The notes under the pieces were generated by a model. The model was not told the origin of the DNA, did not search any database, and saw nothing but the letters and a program-made list of their open reading frames with translations. The position numbers and the translations under genes were made by a program. A stretch of DNA of 64,000 bases from positions 62,001-126,000 of the forward strand of contig NZ_JAGQDG010000004.1 of the NCBI RefSeq assembly GCF_018069865.1, in the 5' to 3' direction. This DNA is from Ideonella paludis (lineage in GTDB: Bacteria; Pseudomonadota; Gammaproteobacteria; Burkholderiales; Burkholderiaceae_C). Shown piece by piece: positions 18,950 through 27,780 of this stretch (its first letter is position 1; every line of letters begins with the position of its first letter).

Positions 18950-19485
18950 CACACCCTCGTGCCTGGATCGCCCAGAGCGAAGCTCAGACGCCCCTCGGTC
19001 GCTTGAATCTGGTGGCCACAGCCCAGGGCTTGGCCGGTGCTTGGTTTGAAGGCCAAGCGCGTCACCCTGGCGCGTTGGACCTGCCTCAGCAGCCGGACTG
19101 GCCTGTCTTTCAAGCCGCCCGTCAAGCCCTTAACGATTATTTTGAGGCACCGAAGACGAGCACATTCACGGTTGCGATGGACCCGCAAGGGTCGCCCTTC
19201 CAACACCGGGTCTGGCAGCAGTTGTTGCGCCTCTCTCCCGGGCAGACCACCCACTACGGCGCCATTGCGCAGGCGCTGGGCAAGCCGCAAGCCTCGCGCG
19301 CGGTGGGCGCAGCCGTGGGCCGCAACCCCTTAAGCATCTTCATCCCCTGCCACCGCGTGGTGGGCCGAGACGGCAGCTTGACGGGCTATGCCGGCGGCTT
19401 GGACCGTAAGCGGGCCTTGTTGAGCGCCGAAGGCGCGCAAGCGGTCGAGCAGGGGCAGCAATCTCTGTTAGCGTGGGGCTCATGA
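18946..19485 (+). CDS. ogt: Methylated-DNA--[protein]-cysteine S-methyltransferase
   Basis: Suicide enzyme removing O6-methylguanine and O4-methylthymine lesions. The 179-residue protein has the active-site motif IPCHRVVG with acceptor Cys135, a typical RAVGAAVGRNP DNA-binding helix (AdaB/Ogt family) and an N-terminal RNase H-like domain. It starts in the ATGA overlap with the Ada-AlkA gene and ends in another ATGA overlap with the EamA transporter, so all three are likely one translationally coupled operon. Confidence 0.95.
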   Translation: MTHPRAWIAQSEAQTPLGRLNLVATAQGLAGAWFEGQARHPGALDLPQQPDWPVFQAARQALNDYFEAPKTSTFTVAMDPQGSPFQHRVWQQLLRLSPGQTTHYGAIAQALGKPQASRAVGAAVGRNPLSIFIPCHRVVGRDGSLTGYAGGLDRKRALLSAEGAQAVEQGQQSLLAWGS

Positions 19486-20372
19486 AGACACGTGACCTCT
19501 TAGAGCTGATTGTTCTGGCCGCCATTTGGGGCGGCTCGTTTTTGTTCATGCGCCTGGGCGCTGCAGAGTTTGGCGCGGTGGCCTTGGCCGGCTTGCGGGT
19601 CATCGGCGCCTCACTGTGTTTGCTGCCGCTGCTGTGGTGGCAGGGGCACGGGGGAGCGCTGCGCGAGCATTGGCGGCCGATTGCCTTGGTGGGCCTGACC
19701 AACTCTGCCCTGCCCTTTGTGGGCTTCGCAGTCGCCGCGACGCTGATCCCGGGCGGCATGTCCGGCATCTTGAATGCGACCGCGCCGCTGTGGGGCGCTT
19801 TGATTGGCTATGTCTGGCTGAAGGACCGCCTCGACCGCTGGCGTGTGTTGGGTTTGGCGCTTGGTTTTGCGGGTGTGTTGTGGCTGGCGGGCCGCAAGGT
19901 GAACCTGCCGGGCGGGATGGATATGGGCACGCTCTGGGCCATCCTGGCCTGCTTGGGCGCCACCTTGCTCTATGGCTTCTCTGCCAACTTCACCAAGCGC
20001 TATTTGGTGGGTGTGCCGCCGATGGCTTTGGCAGCGGGCAGCCAGTTGAGCGCCTCATTGGCCCTGGGCCTGCCCATGCTGTGGGCGTGGCCGGCCACGC
20101 CCCCCAGCCCCTCAGCCTGGTGGTCGGTGCTGGCTTTGGCCGTGGTGTGCACGGGCTTGGCCTATTTGTTGTTCTTCCGCTTGATCAGCCACGTGGGAGC
20201 CACCAAGGCCATCAGTGTGACCTTCTTAATCCCAGCTTTCGCGATGCTGTGGGGCGCGCTCTGGATGAACGAGCCCGTCACCGGCACCATGCTCAGCGCC
20301 TGTGCACTGATTTTGCTCGGCACCAGCCTGGTGACAGGCTTGTGGCAGCCGGGCCGGCGTGAAGCCGCCTGA
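19482..20372 (+). CDS. EamA/DMT superfamily transporter
   Basis: A 296-residue inner-membrane protein with ten predicted hydrophobic segments in two EamA repeats (about 5-140 and 150-290), typical of drug/metabolite exporters such as RhaT/YedA relatives. I chose the ATG at 19482 overlapping the ogt stop (ATGA); a GTG at 19473 is possible. The substrate is unknown. It is the third gene of the alkylation-repair operon and ends exactly where the convergent HDOD gene ends. Confidence 0.88.
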   Translation: MKTRDLLELIVLAAIWGGSFLFMRLGAAEFGAVALAGLRVIGASLCLLPLLWWQGHGGALREHWRPIALVGLTNSALPFVGFAVAATLIPGGMSGILNATAPLWGALIGYVWLKDRLDRWRVLGLALGFAGVLWLAGRKVNLPGGMDMGTLWAILACLGATLLYGFSANFTKRYLVGVPPMALAAGSQLSASLALGLPMLWAWPATPPSPSAWWSVLALAVVCTGLAYLLFFRLISHVGATKAISVTFLIPAFAMLWGALWMNEPVTGTMLSACALILLGTSLVTGLWQPGRREAA

Positions 20373-21188
20373 TCAGGCTTCGGCGGTTTCGCTCAAGCGC
20401 AGCCACTGCGACTGCATTTCCTCGCAGACCTGGGCTGCGTCCAGGCTGGCGGGGCCGGCATAGAGTGCGGCCACGGGCTCTGGGTCTTGGGCCGTCATGC
20501 AGGCATCGGCCACAGCGCCCAGGCACAGCAGGGCCTTGATGGGCAAGGGGCGTGTTTGCCAACGCTCCTTGGGCAAGGGGCGGTCGCGCACAAAGTCCGC
20601 CACATCGGCAGCCAAGCCCCAAGCCCGGCACAGCGCGGAGCCGAGCACGGCATGGTCTAAGCCGAATGCTGACATTTCGGCGGTGGCGCGTTGCGCTGGC
20701 GTGACCTGCGGCCCCATGGTCTGGCTCAAGGACGCGTAGGCCTCTGGCTTGTGGGCCATCAAGACGGCTTGGCCCACCTGTGCAAAGAGACCCGCGGATT
20801 GAGCACGCCAGGCATGGACATTCAAGGACTTGGCCACCCGGCCCATCAGCAGACCGCGCAGGCGCGCCGCCTCCCAGAGTTGGGTGATGGCGGGCGTGGC
20901 TGGGAATTTGTCGCGCAGGCCCGCTTCCAAGGTGATGGCGGCGACATCGCGCAATCCTAAGAGCATCACCGCTTCTGCCACGGTCTCCACCCGGCGCAAA
21001 ACCCCGAACATCGCGGAGTTCACGGTGCGCACCACCGCCGCGGCCAAGGCCATGTCGGTTTCTATGACGGTGGCCAAGGATTGAACGCTGACGTCGTCCA
21101 AGGCCATCAAGGACGCAACCTCCATCAAGGCCCGCGGGCTGGCTGGGAGTTGAACATCTAAGGTTCGCAAAGAGGGGTCGACCGACAT
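20373..21188 (-). CDS. HDOD domain signalling protein
   Basis: A 271-residue protein consisting mainly of an HDOD domain (about 8-205), the metal-lacking relative of HD-GYP phosphodiesterases. These proteins occur in bacterial signalling, often affecting motility or cyclic di-GMP output. I chose the ATG at 21188, preceded by AAGG; the frame is open to 21329 but the extra residues are not family-like. There is no separate output domain. It lies downstream of the tRNA cluster and is separated from it by a terminator. Confidence 0.85.
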   Translation of the reverse strand: MSVDPSLRTLDVQLPASPRALMEVASLMALDDVSVQSLATVIETDMALAAAVVRTVNSAMFGVLRRVETVAEAVMLLGLRDVAAITLEAGLRDKFPATPAITQLWEAARLRGLLMGRVAKSLNVHAWRAQSAGLFAQVGQAVLMAHKPEAYASLSQTMGPQVTPAQRATAEMSAFGLDHAVLGSALCRAWGLAADVADFVRDRPLPKERWQTRPLPIKALLCLGAVADACMTAQDPEPVAALYAGPASLDAAQVCEEMQSQWLRLSETAEA

Positions 21189-21304
21189 GACGCGCCTTGG
21201 GGAACTGCGGTGGAAGTGGCCCCATTCTGCGCCCAGCCTTGGCGCCTGAGGCGCAGAATCAAGGGGCGGGCCCCGGCTAGTTTCGGTGATGCGTTGCACC
21301 AAGC

Positions 21305-21339
21305 AAAAACGCCTGCCGGGCGAAGCCAAGCAGGCGTTT
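21305..21339 (-). terminator. Rho-independent terminator after the distal tRNA-Asp
   Basis: Read on the minus strand, a 10-bp stem AAACGCCTGC/GCAGGCGTTT (21330-21339 with 21307-21316) has a 13-base loop and continues into a run of five T. It lies 7 bases after the CCA end of the tRNA-Asp gene and closes the tRNA transcript. Confidence 0.9.
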
Positions 21340-21346
21340 GAATGTG

Positions 21347-21423
21347 TGGCGGAGTGGACGGGACTCGAACCCGCGACCCCCGGCGTGACAGGCCGGTATT
21401 CTAACCAACTGAACTACCACTCC
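21347..21423 (-). tRNA. tRNA-Asp (GTC), copy 1
   Basis: A 77-base gene with complete cloverleaf: acceptor GGAGTGG/CCACTCC, anticodon loop CTGTCAC giving anticodon GTC, T-arm with GGTTCGAGTCC, discriminator G and an encoded CCA. It is identical to copy 2 at 21595-21671 and lies 4 bases after tRNA-Glu copy 1. Confidence 0.98.
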
Positions 21424-21427
21424 GCAG

Positions 21428-21503
21428 TGGCGTCCCCTAGGGGATTCGAACCCCTGTTACAACCGTGAAAGGGTCGTGTCCTAGGCCTCTAGACGAAGGG
21501 GAC
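21428..21503 (-). tRNA. tRNA-Glu (TTC), copy 1
   Basis: A 76-base gene with acceptor GTCCCCT/AGGGGAC, anticodon loop CTTTCAC giving anticodon TTC, T-arm GGTTCGAATCC, discriminator G and an encoded CCA. It is identical to copy 2. It lies downstream of gltX, which encodes the enzyme that charges it. Confidence 0.98.
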
Positions 21504-21549
21504 AAAACAGGCGCACAGCCGCCTGCCTATATTCGAGCAAGCTCGAATT

Positions 21550-21585
21550 AAAAACGCCTGCAGGATATTCACCGAGCAGGCGTTT
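21550..21585 (-). terminator. Internal rho-independent terminator in the tRNA cluster
   Basis: The same stem arms as the distal terminator (AAACGCCTGC/GCAGGCGTTT, here 21576-21585 with 21552-21561) enclose a 14-base loop and are followed by TTTTTAAT on the minus strand. It lies 9 bases after tRNA-Asp copy 2, between the two Glu-Asp pairs, so downstream tRNAs would depend on read-through. Confidence 0.85.
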
Positions 21586-21594
21586 GCTGTTCTT

Positions 21595-21671
21595 TGGCGG
21601 AGTGGACGGGACTCGAACCCGCGACCCCCGGCGTGACAGGCCGGTATTCTAACCAACTGAACTACCACTCC
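21595..21671 (-). tRNA. tRNA-Asp (GTC), copy 2
   Basis: A 77-base gene identical in sequence to copy 1 at 21347-21423, with anticodon GTC and encoded CCA. It is preceded by an 88-base spacer from tRNA-Glu copy 2 rather than the 4-base spacer seen in the other pair. Confidence 0.98.
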
Positions 21672-21759
21672 GCAGTGGTGCTGAATTTCGGATTATCACT
21701 CAACAATCCCAGGCTTCAACCGCCTGTGCCATTTAATCTCGACTTGCACCGAGAATATT

Positions 21760-21835
21760 TGGCGTCCCCTAGGGGATTCGAACCCCTGTTACAACCGTGA
21801 AAGGGTCGTGTCCTAGGCCTCTAGACGAAGGGGAC
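21760..21835 (-). tRNA. tRNA-Glu (TTC), copy 2
   Basis: A 76-base gene identical to copy 1 at 21428-21503, with anticodon TTC and encoded CCA. It is the second tRNA of the cluster in transcription order, after tRNA-Ala. Confidence 0.98.
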
Positions 21836-21872
21836 TTTATCCTTCACTACCCGAACGGCGCCACCGTTTGAT

Positions 21873-21948
<76 letters not shown>

Positions 21949-22022
21949 ATATCACTTTTCAACTTGGCTGCAGCATTTGCTGCCTCCTTGCTGATTCGCG
22001 ATGCCGTTCAAGCAAGACCAAG

Positions 22023-22052
22023 AGTATAGACCGCTTTTTATGAGTTTTGCAA
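22023..22052 (-). promoter_or_regulatory. Putative sigma-70 promoter of the tRNA cluster, overlapping the gltX 3' end
   Basis: On the minus strand, TTGCAA (22047-22052) and TATACT (22023-22028) are separated by 18 bases. The -10 box matches consensus at five of six positions. The promoter overlaps the gltX stop codon at 22038-22040 and would give a leader of about 70 bases before tRNA-Ala. Confidence 0.6.
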
Positions 22053-23438
22053 GAGGGCCACAATTTTTTCTTGAGAAAAGAGGGCCAGCACCGCGTCGAC
22101 CGAGGGCGTCTGTGCCCGGCCGCAGACCGCCACCCGCACAGGAATGGCCAACTGCGGCATCTTCAAGCCCAGCTCTGTGCAGGTTTGCTTGATCGTGGCA
22201 TTGATGGCTGGCGCCTCCCAGGCCACGGTGGCCAGCTTCTGGCCCAACACGGCCAAGGCTGCGCGGGCGGCGTCAGTGAGGTGCTGAGCACGATCTGCGT
22301 CGCTGGGCACGGCGGGCACAAAGAACATGGCCAGCCAGTCGGCCAACTCCACCGTCGTGCTGCAGCGGTCTTTGAACAAGGCGCAGGCGCGGGCCAGGTG
22401 CGCGTCCGCTGCCTCGCCGTCAGGCACCGCAATGCCTTTGCGTTGCAGTTGCTGGCGCACCAAGGCAGCCAGACGGGCGTCGTCGGCTTGCTTCAGGTAC
22501 TGGGCATTCACCCAAGCCAGTTTGGCCGGGTCCCACTGGGCCGGGCTTTTATTCAGGTGAGTGCCGTCGAACCAGTTCACCAATTGCTCGCGGCTGAACA
22601 GCTCATCATCGCCATGGCTCCAGCCCAGACGGGCCAGGTAGTTGTTCATGGCTTCGGGCAGGTAGCCCGCTTCGTCGTAGTTGGACACCGCCACCGCACC
22701 GCGTCGCTTGGAGAGCTTTTGGCCGTCGTCGCCCAAGATCACCGGCAAGTGACCAAACTGGGGCAGCGCAGCACCCAGCGCACGGTAGATATTGATCTGC
22801 CAAGGCGTGTTGTTGATGTGCTCATCGCCGCGGAACACATGGCTGATCGCCATGTCCCAATCGTCCACCACCACCGCAAAGTTGTAGGTGGGCACACCGT
22901 CGGCACGCTGGATGATCAAGTCATCGATTTCGGTGTTACTGATGCTGATGGGGCCTTTGACCAGGTCGTCCCAGGTCACCACGCCGTCCACGGGGTTGGC
23001 AAAGCGGATCACCGGCTGAACGCCCTCGGGCACTGCAGGCAGCACCTTGCCTGCGGCCGGGCGCCACGTGCCGTCGTAACGCCGTTTCTCGCCCCGCGCT
23101 TCTTGGGCAGCCTTCATGGCTTCCAGGTCCTGCGGGCTGCAGTAGCACCGATAGGCGGTGCCTGCGGCCAGCATCTGGTCGATCACGGCCTGATAGCGGT
23201 CCAGGCGCTGCATCTGGTAGATCGGGCCTTCGTCATAGTCCAGGCCCAGCCACTTCATGGATTCCAGAATCTGATCGACGGAATCTTGGGTGGAACGAGC
23301 CACATCGGTGTCTTCGATGCGCAGCACGAACTGGCCGCCGTGGTGGCGCGCATAAGCCCAGCTATAGAGTGCTGTGCGGGCCGTGCCCAGGTGCAAAAAG
23401 CCCGTCGGAGACGGGGCAATACGAGTGCGAATGGTCAT
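22038..23438 (-). CDS. gltX: Glutamyl-tRNA synthetase
   Basis: Charges tRNA-Glu with glutamate. The 466-residue class I synthetase has the HIGH-type motif HLGT in [16 protein letters not shown] (about 9-24) and the KMSKS-type motif KLSKR. A partial zinc site (CYC plus Tyr) is visible in the insert near 130. Its start ATG overlaps the metZ stop by ATGA, so it is coupled to the upstream chain. The tRNA genes for its own substrate lie 0.2-0.5 kb downstream. Confidence 0.97.
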   Translation of the reverse strand: MTIRTRIAPSPTGFLHLGTARTALYSWAYARHHGGQFVLRIEDTDVARSTQDSVDQILESMKWLGLDYDEGPIYQMQRLDRYQAVIDQMLAAGTAYRCYCSPQDLEAMKAAQEARGEKRRYDGTWRPAAGKVLPAVPEGVQPVIRFANPVDGVVTWDDLVKGPISISNTEIDDLIIQRADGVPTYNFAVVVDDWDMAISHVFRGDEHINNTPWQINIYRALGAALPQFGHLPVILGDDGQKLSKRRGAVAVSNYDEAGYLPEAMNNYLARLGWSHGDDELFSREQLVNWFDGTHLNKSPAQWDPAKLAWVNAQYLKQADDARLAALVRQQLQRKGIAVPDGEAADAHLARACALFKDRCSTTVELADWLAMFFVPAVPSDADRAQHLTDAARAALAVLGQKLATVAWEAPAINATIKQTCTELGLKMPQLAIPVRVAVCGRAQTPSVDAVLALFSQEKIVALLQNS

Positions 23439-24679
23439 TGGGATCTCAAAGTGCTCAGACCGCGTTGCAGGTCGTCGGTGATGTCATCCACGTGCTCCAG
23501 GCCTACGGCCAAGCGGATCAGGCCTTCGCCAATGCCAGCGGCTTGGCGCTGGGCCGGGGTCAAGCGGCCGTGGGAGGTGGTGGCGGGATGGGTGATGATG
23601 GACTTGGTGTCGCCCAAATTGGTGGCCACGCTCAGCACCTGGGTGCTGTTGATGACATGGAAGGCTGCCGCCTTGGCGGCCTCGGGCGCGTCGCCTCGCA
23701 GGTCAAAGGACACCACAGCGCCGCCGACGCCCGACTGCTGGCGCATGGCCAACTCATGTTGCGGGTGAGACGCCAAACCGGGGTAGTAGACGCGGGCCAC
23801 ATCGGGCTGCGCCTCCAGCCAGCGCGCCACGGCCAAGGCATTGGCACTCTGGGCGGCCATGCGCAGGTTCAAGGTCTCCAGGCCCTTGATCAGCACCCAC
23901 GCGTTAAAGGGTGACAGCGTCATGCCCGCCGAGCGCACCACCGGGCCAAAAACGTCTTGGATCAGGCGCTTGGAGCCGCACACGGCCCCGGCCATGACCC
24001 GGCCTTGGCCGTCCAGGAACTTGGTGCCCGAGTACAGGCTGAGATCAGCGCCCAGGCTCAAGGGCCGCTGCAGCACCGAGGTGCAGAAGGTGTTGTCCAC
24101 CACCAGCACGGCGCCTGCGCCACGGGCCACCTCGGCCAGAGCAGCAATGTCGCAGACATCAGTCAGGGGGTTGGTGGGTGTCTCCGCAAACAAGAGCTTG
24201 GTGCTGGGCTTGACTGCCTCGCGCCAGGCCTGCACATCCGTCTGCGCCACAAAGGTGGTCTCGACGCCAAACTTGCCGAACTCCTTGGCGAACAAGCTGA
24301 TGGTCGAGCCAAACACCGAACGCGAGCAGATCACATGGTCACCGGCCTTGAGCAAGCCCATGATGATCATCAGGATGGCGCTCATGCCGGTGGCGGTGGC
24401 CACTGCGGCTTCGGCCCCTTCCATGGCGGCCAAGCGAGCCTCCAGCGTGCGCACCGTCGGGTTGCTGGTGCGGCTGTAGGTGAAGTCCTCCATGTCGGCG
24501 AAGCGCCGCGCCGAGGTCTCCGCGTCAGGCTGCACATAGGCACTGGTCAAGAACAGCGCTTCGGAATTCTCCCCATGCTGGCTGGACGCCAGGGCCGTGC
24601 GCACGGCCAGGGTTTCGGGCCTCAGGCCCGCCGGCAATTGCGCCCGCGCGATACGGCGCGCTTCATCGTCCTGGCTCAT
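23435..24679 (-). CDS. metZ: O-succinylhomoserine sulfhydrylase (Cys/Met PLP enzyme)
   Basis: PLP-dependent gamma-replacement enzyme making homocysteine from O-succinylhomoserine and sulfide in direct-sulfurylation methionine synthesis. The PLP Lys is K220 in [13 protein letters not shown], and the phosphate-binding loop is ATGMSA near 97-102. The protein has 414 residues when the ATG at 24679 is used, and the extra upstream frame is not family-like. The gene starts 1 base after the purF stop. The purF-metZ order is conserved in Burkholderiales. Related gamma-lyases cannot be fully excluded by sequence alone. Confidence 0.93.
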   Translation of the reverse strand: MSQDDEARRIARAQLPAGLRPETLAVRTALASSQHGENSEALFLTSAYVQPDAETSARRFADMEDFTYSRTSNPTVRTLEARLAAMEGAEAAVATATGMSAILMIIMGLLKAGDHVICSRSVFGSTISLFAKEFGKFGVETTFVAQTDVQAWREAVKPSTKLLFAETPTNPLTDVCDIAALAEVARGAGAVLVVDNTFCTSVLQRPLSLGADLSLYSGTKFLDGQGRVMAGAVCGSKRLIQDVFGPVVRSAGMTLSPFNAWVLIKGLETLNLRMAAQSANALAVARWLEAQPDVARVYYPGLASHPQHELAMRQQSGVGGAVVSFDLRGDAPEAAKAAAFHVINSTQVLSVATNLGDTKSIITHPATTSHGRLTPAQRQAAGIGEGLIRLAVGLEHVDDITDDLQRGLSTLRSQ

Positions 24680-24680
24680 C

Positions 24681-26198
24681 TCAGGCGCCCTCTTGGCCGG
24701 ATTGCAAGGCCAGGCGGGTGCGATCTGCGCCCTCCTCGTCTTGCGGCTGGCTGGCACGCTGCGCCTTGATGGCTGCAAAGTCCGCCAAGCTCACATCGCC
24801 CGTGATGTAGCTGCCGTCGAAGCACGAGGCCTCAAAGCCCTGCAAGGCCGGGTTGAGGGCTTTGACCACCCGCTTCATCGCGTCCACATCTTGGTAGATC
24901 AGTGCGTCGGCGCCGATGTAGGCACGGATCTCTTCCAGGCTGCGGTCATGGGCAATCAGCTCTTCTTGCGTGGGCATGTCGATGCCATAAACGTTCGGGT
25001 ACTTCACCGGTGGCGCGGCCGAGGCCATATAGACCTTGCGAGCGCCCGCCTCGCGGGCCATCTGAACGATTTCTTTGGAGGTGGTGCCGCGCACGATGGA
25101 GTCATCCACCAGCAGCACATTGCGGCCCTTGAACTCCACGCCAATGGCATTGAGCTTCTGGCGCACGCTCTTCTTGCGCACGCTCTGACCCGGCATGATG
25201 AAGGTGCGGCCGACATAGCGGTTCTTCACAAAGCCTTCGCGGTAAGGCTTGCCGATCTTGTGGGCCAGTTGCATGGCGCTGGGGCGGCTGGACTCCGGGA
25301 TGGGGATGACCACGTCGATGTCGCTGGGCGGCATGGTGGAGATCAGGCGCTGGGCCAAGGTCTCACCCATGTTCAAGCGTGCTTGGTAGACAGAAATGCC
25401 GTCAATCACCGAATCGGGGCGGGCCAGGTAGACGAACTCAAACATGCAGGGTGCCAACATGGGCGACTCGGCACACTGCTGGGCATGGAACTGACCTTGC
25501 ATGTCAATGAAAATGGCCTCGCCAGGCGCGACATCGCGCACAAACTTGTGCCCTGTGCCTTCCAGGGCCACGGACTCGCTGGCCACCATGACCTCACCGC
25601 TGGTGTTGGCCACGCCGAAGCACAGCGGACGGATGCCATAGGGGTCACGGAAGGCCAACAAGCCATAGCCCGCAATCAGGGCCACCACCGCATAAGAGCC
25701 CTTGATGCGCTTGTGCACCGCTGCCACAGCCTTGAAGATGCCCTCCGGGCTGAGCGGCAGGTCACGAGCGACTTGCTCAATCTCGTGCGCCAAGATGTTG
25801 ATCAAGACCTCGGTGTCGCTCTCGGTGTTGATGTGGCGTCGATCGATGTCAAACAACTCAGCCTTCAGCGCATGCGCGTTGGTGAGGTTGCCGTTGTGCA
25901 CCAGCACGATGCCAAAGGGCGCGTTCACATAAAAAGGCTGCGCCTCTTCTTCGCTGTAGGCATTGCCAGCGGTCGGGTAGCGCACTTGGCCCAGGCCCAC
26001 GGTGCCAGGCAAGGCCCGCATATTGCGGGTGCGGAAAACATCGCGCACCATGCCGCGAGCCTTGTGCATAAAGCACTTGGTGCCTTGCATGGTGACGATG
26101 CCTGCTGCATCTTGGCCGCGGTGCTGCAAGAGCAAGAGCGCGTCATAAATGAGCTGGTTGACGGGCTGCGGAGAGATCACGCCGACGATGCCGCACAT
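24681..26198 (-). CDS. purF: Amidophosphoribosyltransferase
   Basis: First committed step of purine synthesis: PRPP plus glutamine gives phosphoribosylamine. After Met removal, Cys2 in MCGIVGVI is the glutaminase nucleophile. The N-terminal class II glutaminase domain spans about 2-240. The PRTase domain carries the PRPP loop [13 protein letters not shown]. The length, 505 residues, equals the E. coli enzyme. It is downstream of cvpA, as in E. coli and many proteobacteria. Confidence 0.97.
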   Translation of the reverse strand: MCGIVGVISPQPVNQLIYDALLLLQHRGQDAAGIVTMQGTKCFMHKARGMVRDVFRTRNMRALPGTVGLGQVRYPTAGNAYSEEEAQPFYVNAPFGIVLVHNGNLTNAHALKAELFDIDRRHINTESDTEVLINILAHEIEQVARDLPLSPEGIFKAVAAVHKRIKGSYAVVALIAGYGLLAFRDPYGIRPLCFGVANTSGEVMVASESVALEGTGHKFVRDVAPGEAIFIDMQGQFHAQQCAESPMLAPCMFEFVYLARPDSVIDGISVYQARLNMGETLAQRLISTMPPSDIDVVIPIPESSRPSAMQLAHKIGKPYREGFVKNRYVGRTFIMPGQSVRKKSVRQKLNAIGVEFKGRNVLLVDDSIVRGTTSKEIVQMAREAGARKVYMASAAPPVKYPNVYGIDMPTQEELIAHDRSLEEIRAYIGADALIYQDVDAMKRVVKALNPALQGFEASCFDGSYITGDVSLADFAAIKAQRASQPQDEEGADRTRLALQSGQEGA

Positions 26199-26232
26199 GG
26201 GGAAATTCCGTTTCTAAAGGGAGAACACACAA

Positions 26233-26781
26233 TCAGAACAAAGAAGGTGCACCCGGCACCTCCAACTTTTCAGGCAACCATGCCTTGAGGCCGGGCCACT
26301 GAGGAAAAAGCGGTTGAAGCTGGCGGACCCATTCCGTCAGGGTGTTGGCCACCCACGAGGCCTTCCAGACGTCCGTCTTGGCCAGAGGTGTCCACAGCAC
26401 CAAGGTGGTGAGCACCAGGGCGATGAGTACGCCGCGCAGCAAACCAAAGACCGCCCCGAAGAAACGATCCGGCAGCGACAGCGGTGTGGCAGCCACCAAG
26501 AGGCGCGCCAGCCGAGCCAGCAAGCCGCAGGCCAAGAGCGTGGCGGTGAAGACGAGGCCATACGCGCCCATGGCACGCCAAATCGAGTCCGCCGCGCCCC
26601 AGGGCAGTTGAGCCGCCGCCCAGCCGCTGAAAGACTGCGCCGCCCACCAAGCGGCCAGCCAGCCCAGCAAGGACAGCACCTCAAACACCAAACCGCGCCA
26701 CAAGCCCATCAGCACGGACAGCAGCAAGCCCGCGAGCACCGCCCAGTCCAAGCTCGTCAACGGGGGCAGTGCCTCCTGCAT
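26233..26781 (-). CDS. cvpA: Colicin V production family membrane protein
   Basis: A 182-residue inner-membrane protein with four to five hydrophobic segments; the N-terminal signature SLDWAVLAGLLLSVLMGLWRG is typical of CvpA. It is adjacent to purF in most beta- and gammaproteobacteria. The molecular role is unsettled; it has been linked to colicin V export and envelope homeostasis. It starts 11 bases after the SPOR gene stop. Confidence 0.93.
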   Translation of the reverse strand: MQEALPPLTSLDWAVLAGLLLSVLMGLWRGLVFEVLSLLGWLAAWWAAQSFSGWAAAQLPWGAADSIWRAMGAYGLVFTATLLACGLLARLARLLVAATPLSLPDRFFGAVFGLLRGVLIALVLTTLVLWTPLAKTDVWKASWVANTLTEWVRQLQPLFPQWPGLKAWLPEKLEVPGAPSLF

Positions 26782-26792
26782 CTCTGAGGCCT

Positions 26793-27626
26793 TCAGAGGA
26801 GCAGCACAGCCGCTTGCATGCCACTGGACTTGATGCGCGTGGCGATCTTGTCCGCCTCAGCCTTGGTCGGATAGGGGCCCACACGGACACGAATGCGGCG
26901 GCCTGTGTCCGACTCAATCACCTGCGTGTAGGTTTTATAGCCCATGCTTTCGAGCTTCTGGCGAGCATCTCGCGCGGCCTGCACTTCCAGATAAGCGCCC
27001 ACCTGGACCACAAAACGGCCATTGTCGGCCGCCGCCTCTGTCGGCTTGGGTGCTGGCTTGGTCTCGGTCGGCTTTGGCACGGGCTTGGGCTCTGGCTTGG
27101 TCTCCGCTGGTTTGGGTGCGGGTTTGGGCTCAGGCTTGGCCTCGGGCTTGACTTCTGGCTTGGGGGCGGGCTTGGGCTCAGGCTTGGTTTCCGGCTTCGG
27201 CACCGGCTTTGGTTCCGGCTTGGCCTCACTGGCGCGGTTGGCCACGGCGGGTGCAGAGGCCACAGGCTGGACACGCGGCGTGGCCGGCGCGGAGGCCGCT
27301 CTAGTGGCCGGGCCGGCGGCGGGCTCCAGCACCGGGGCACGCACCACATCGGAGCGGGCAGACGCCGTGCGACTGGCCGGCGTCACCAGGGGCGCAGCCG
27401 ATTCTCGCGAGGGAATATCAATGGGAATATCGACTGGAATGGGCCGGGGCTGGGTTTCGAACAGCAGCGGGAAGCCCACAATGCCCACGCCCAAGAGCAG
27501 CGCCGCACCGATGAGTCGGCGGCGGGCACTGACGCGCGCCACACGAACGACTTCCGCAGGGTCAGCCCCCTGCGAGGACGCGGGGCTAGAGGAAGTGTTG
27601 AAGCCGAATTTGGAGAGGAATCCCAT
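26793..27626 (-). CDS. SPOR-domain membrane protein (DedD/FtsN-like)
   Basis: A 277-residue bitopic protein with a cytoplasmic N-terminus, a membrane segment at about 38-56, a long Ala/Pro periplasmic linker, a Lys-Pro-Glu repeat tract (135-196, units such as KPEPKPAPKP), and a C-terminal SPOR domain (about 204-277) that binds denuded glycan strands at the septum. I chose the ATG at 27626 because it gives a short basic cytoplasmic tail; the open frame reaches 27677. It lies between folC and cvpA, where dedD also lies in E. coli. Confidence 0.92.
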   Translation of the reverse strand: MGFLSKFGFNTSSSPASSQGADPAEVVRVARVSARRRLIGAALLLGVGIVGFPLLFETQPRPIPVDIPIDIPSRESAAPLVTPASRTASARSDVVRAPVLEPAAGPATRAASAPATPRVQPVASAPAVANRASEAKPEPKPVPKPETKPEPKPAPKPEVKPEAKPEPKPAPKPAETKPEPKPVPKPTETKPAPKPTEAAADNGRFVVQVGAYLEVQAARDARQKLESMGYKTYTQVIESDTGRRIRVRVGPYPTKAEADKIATRIKSSGMQAAVLLL

Positions 27627-27780
27627 GCGTGGCAGCGTGCGTTTGGGGCTTACACCGCAAGTGTCCAGGCCGAGCAATCAGCCTTGCCACCCACACGGAC
27701 CAGCGAGCCTTTCAACAAGACCCGCTGAAGGCCGCCAAACCGCCTGCAAAGCTGACATGTGCTTGCAACGCGACTGCAGC

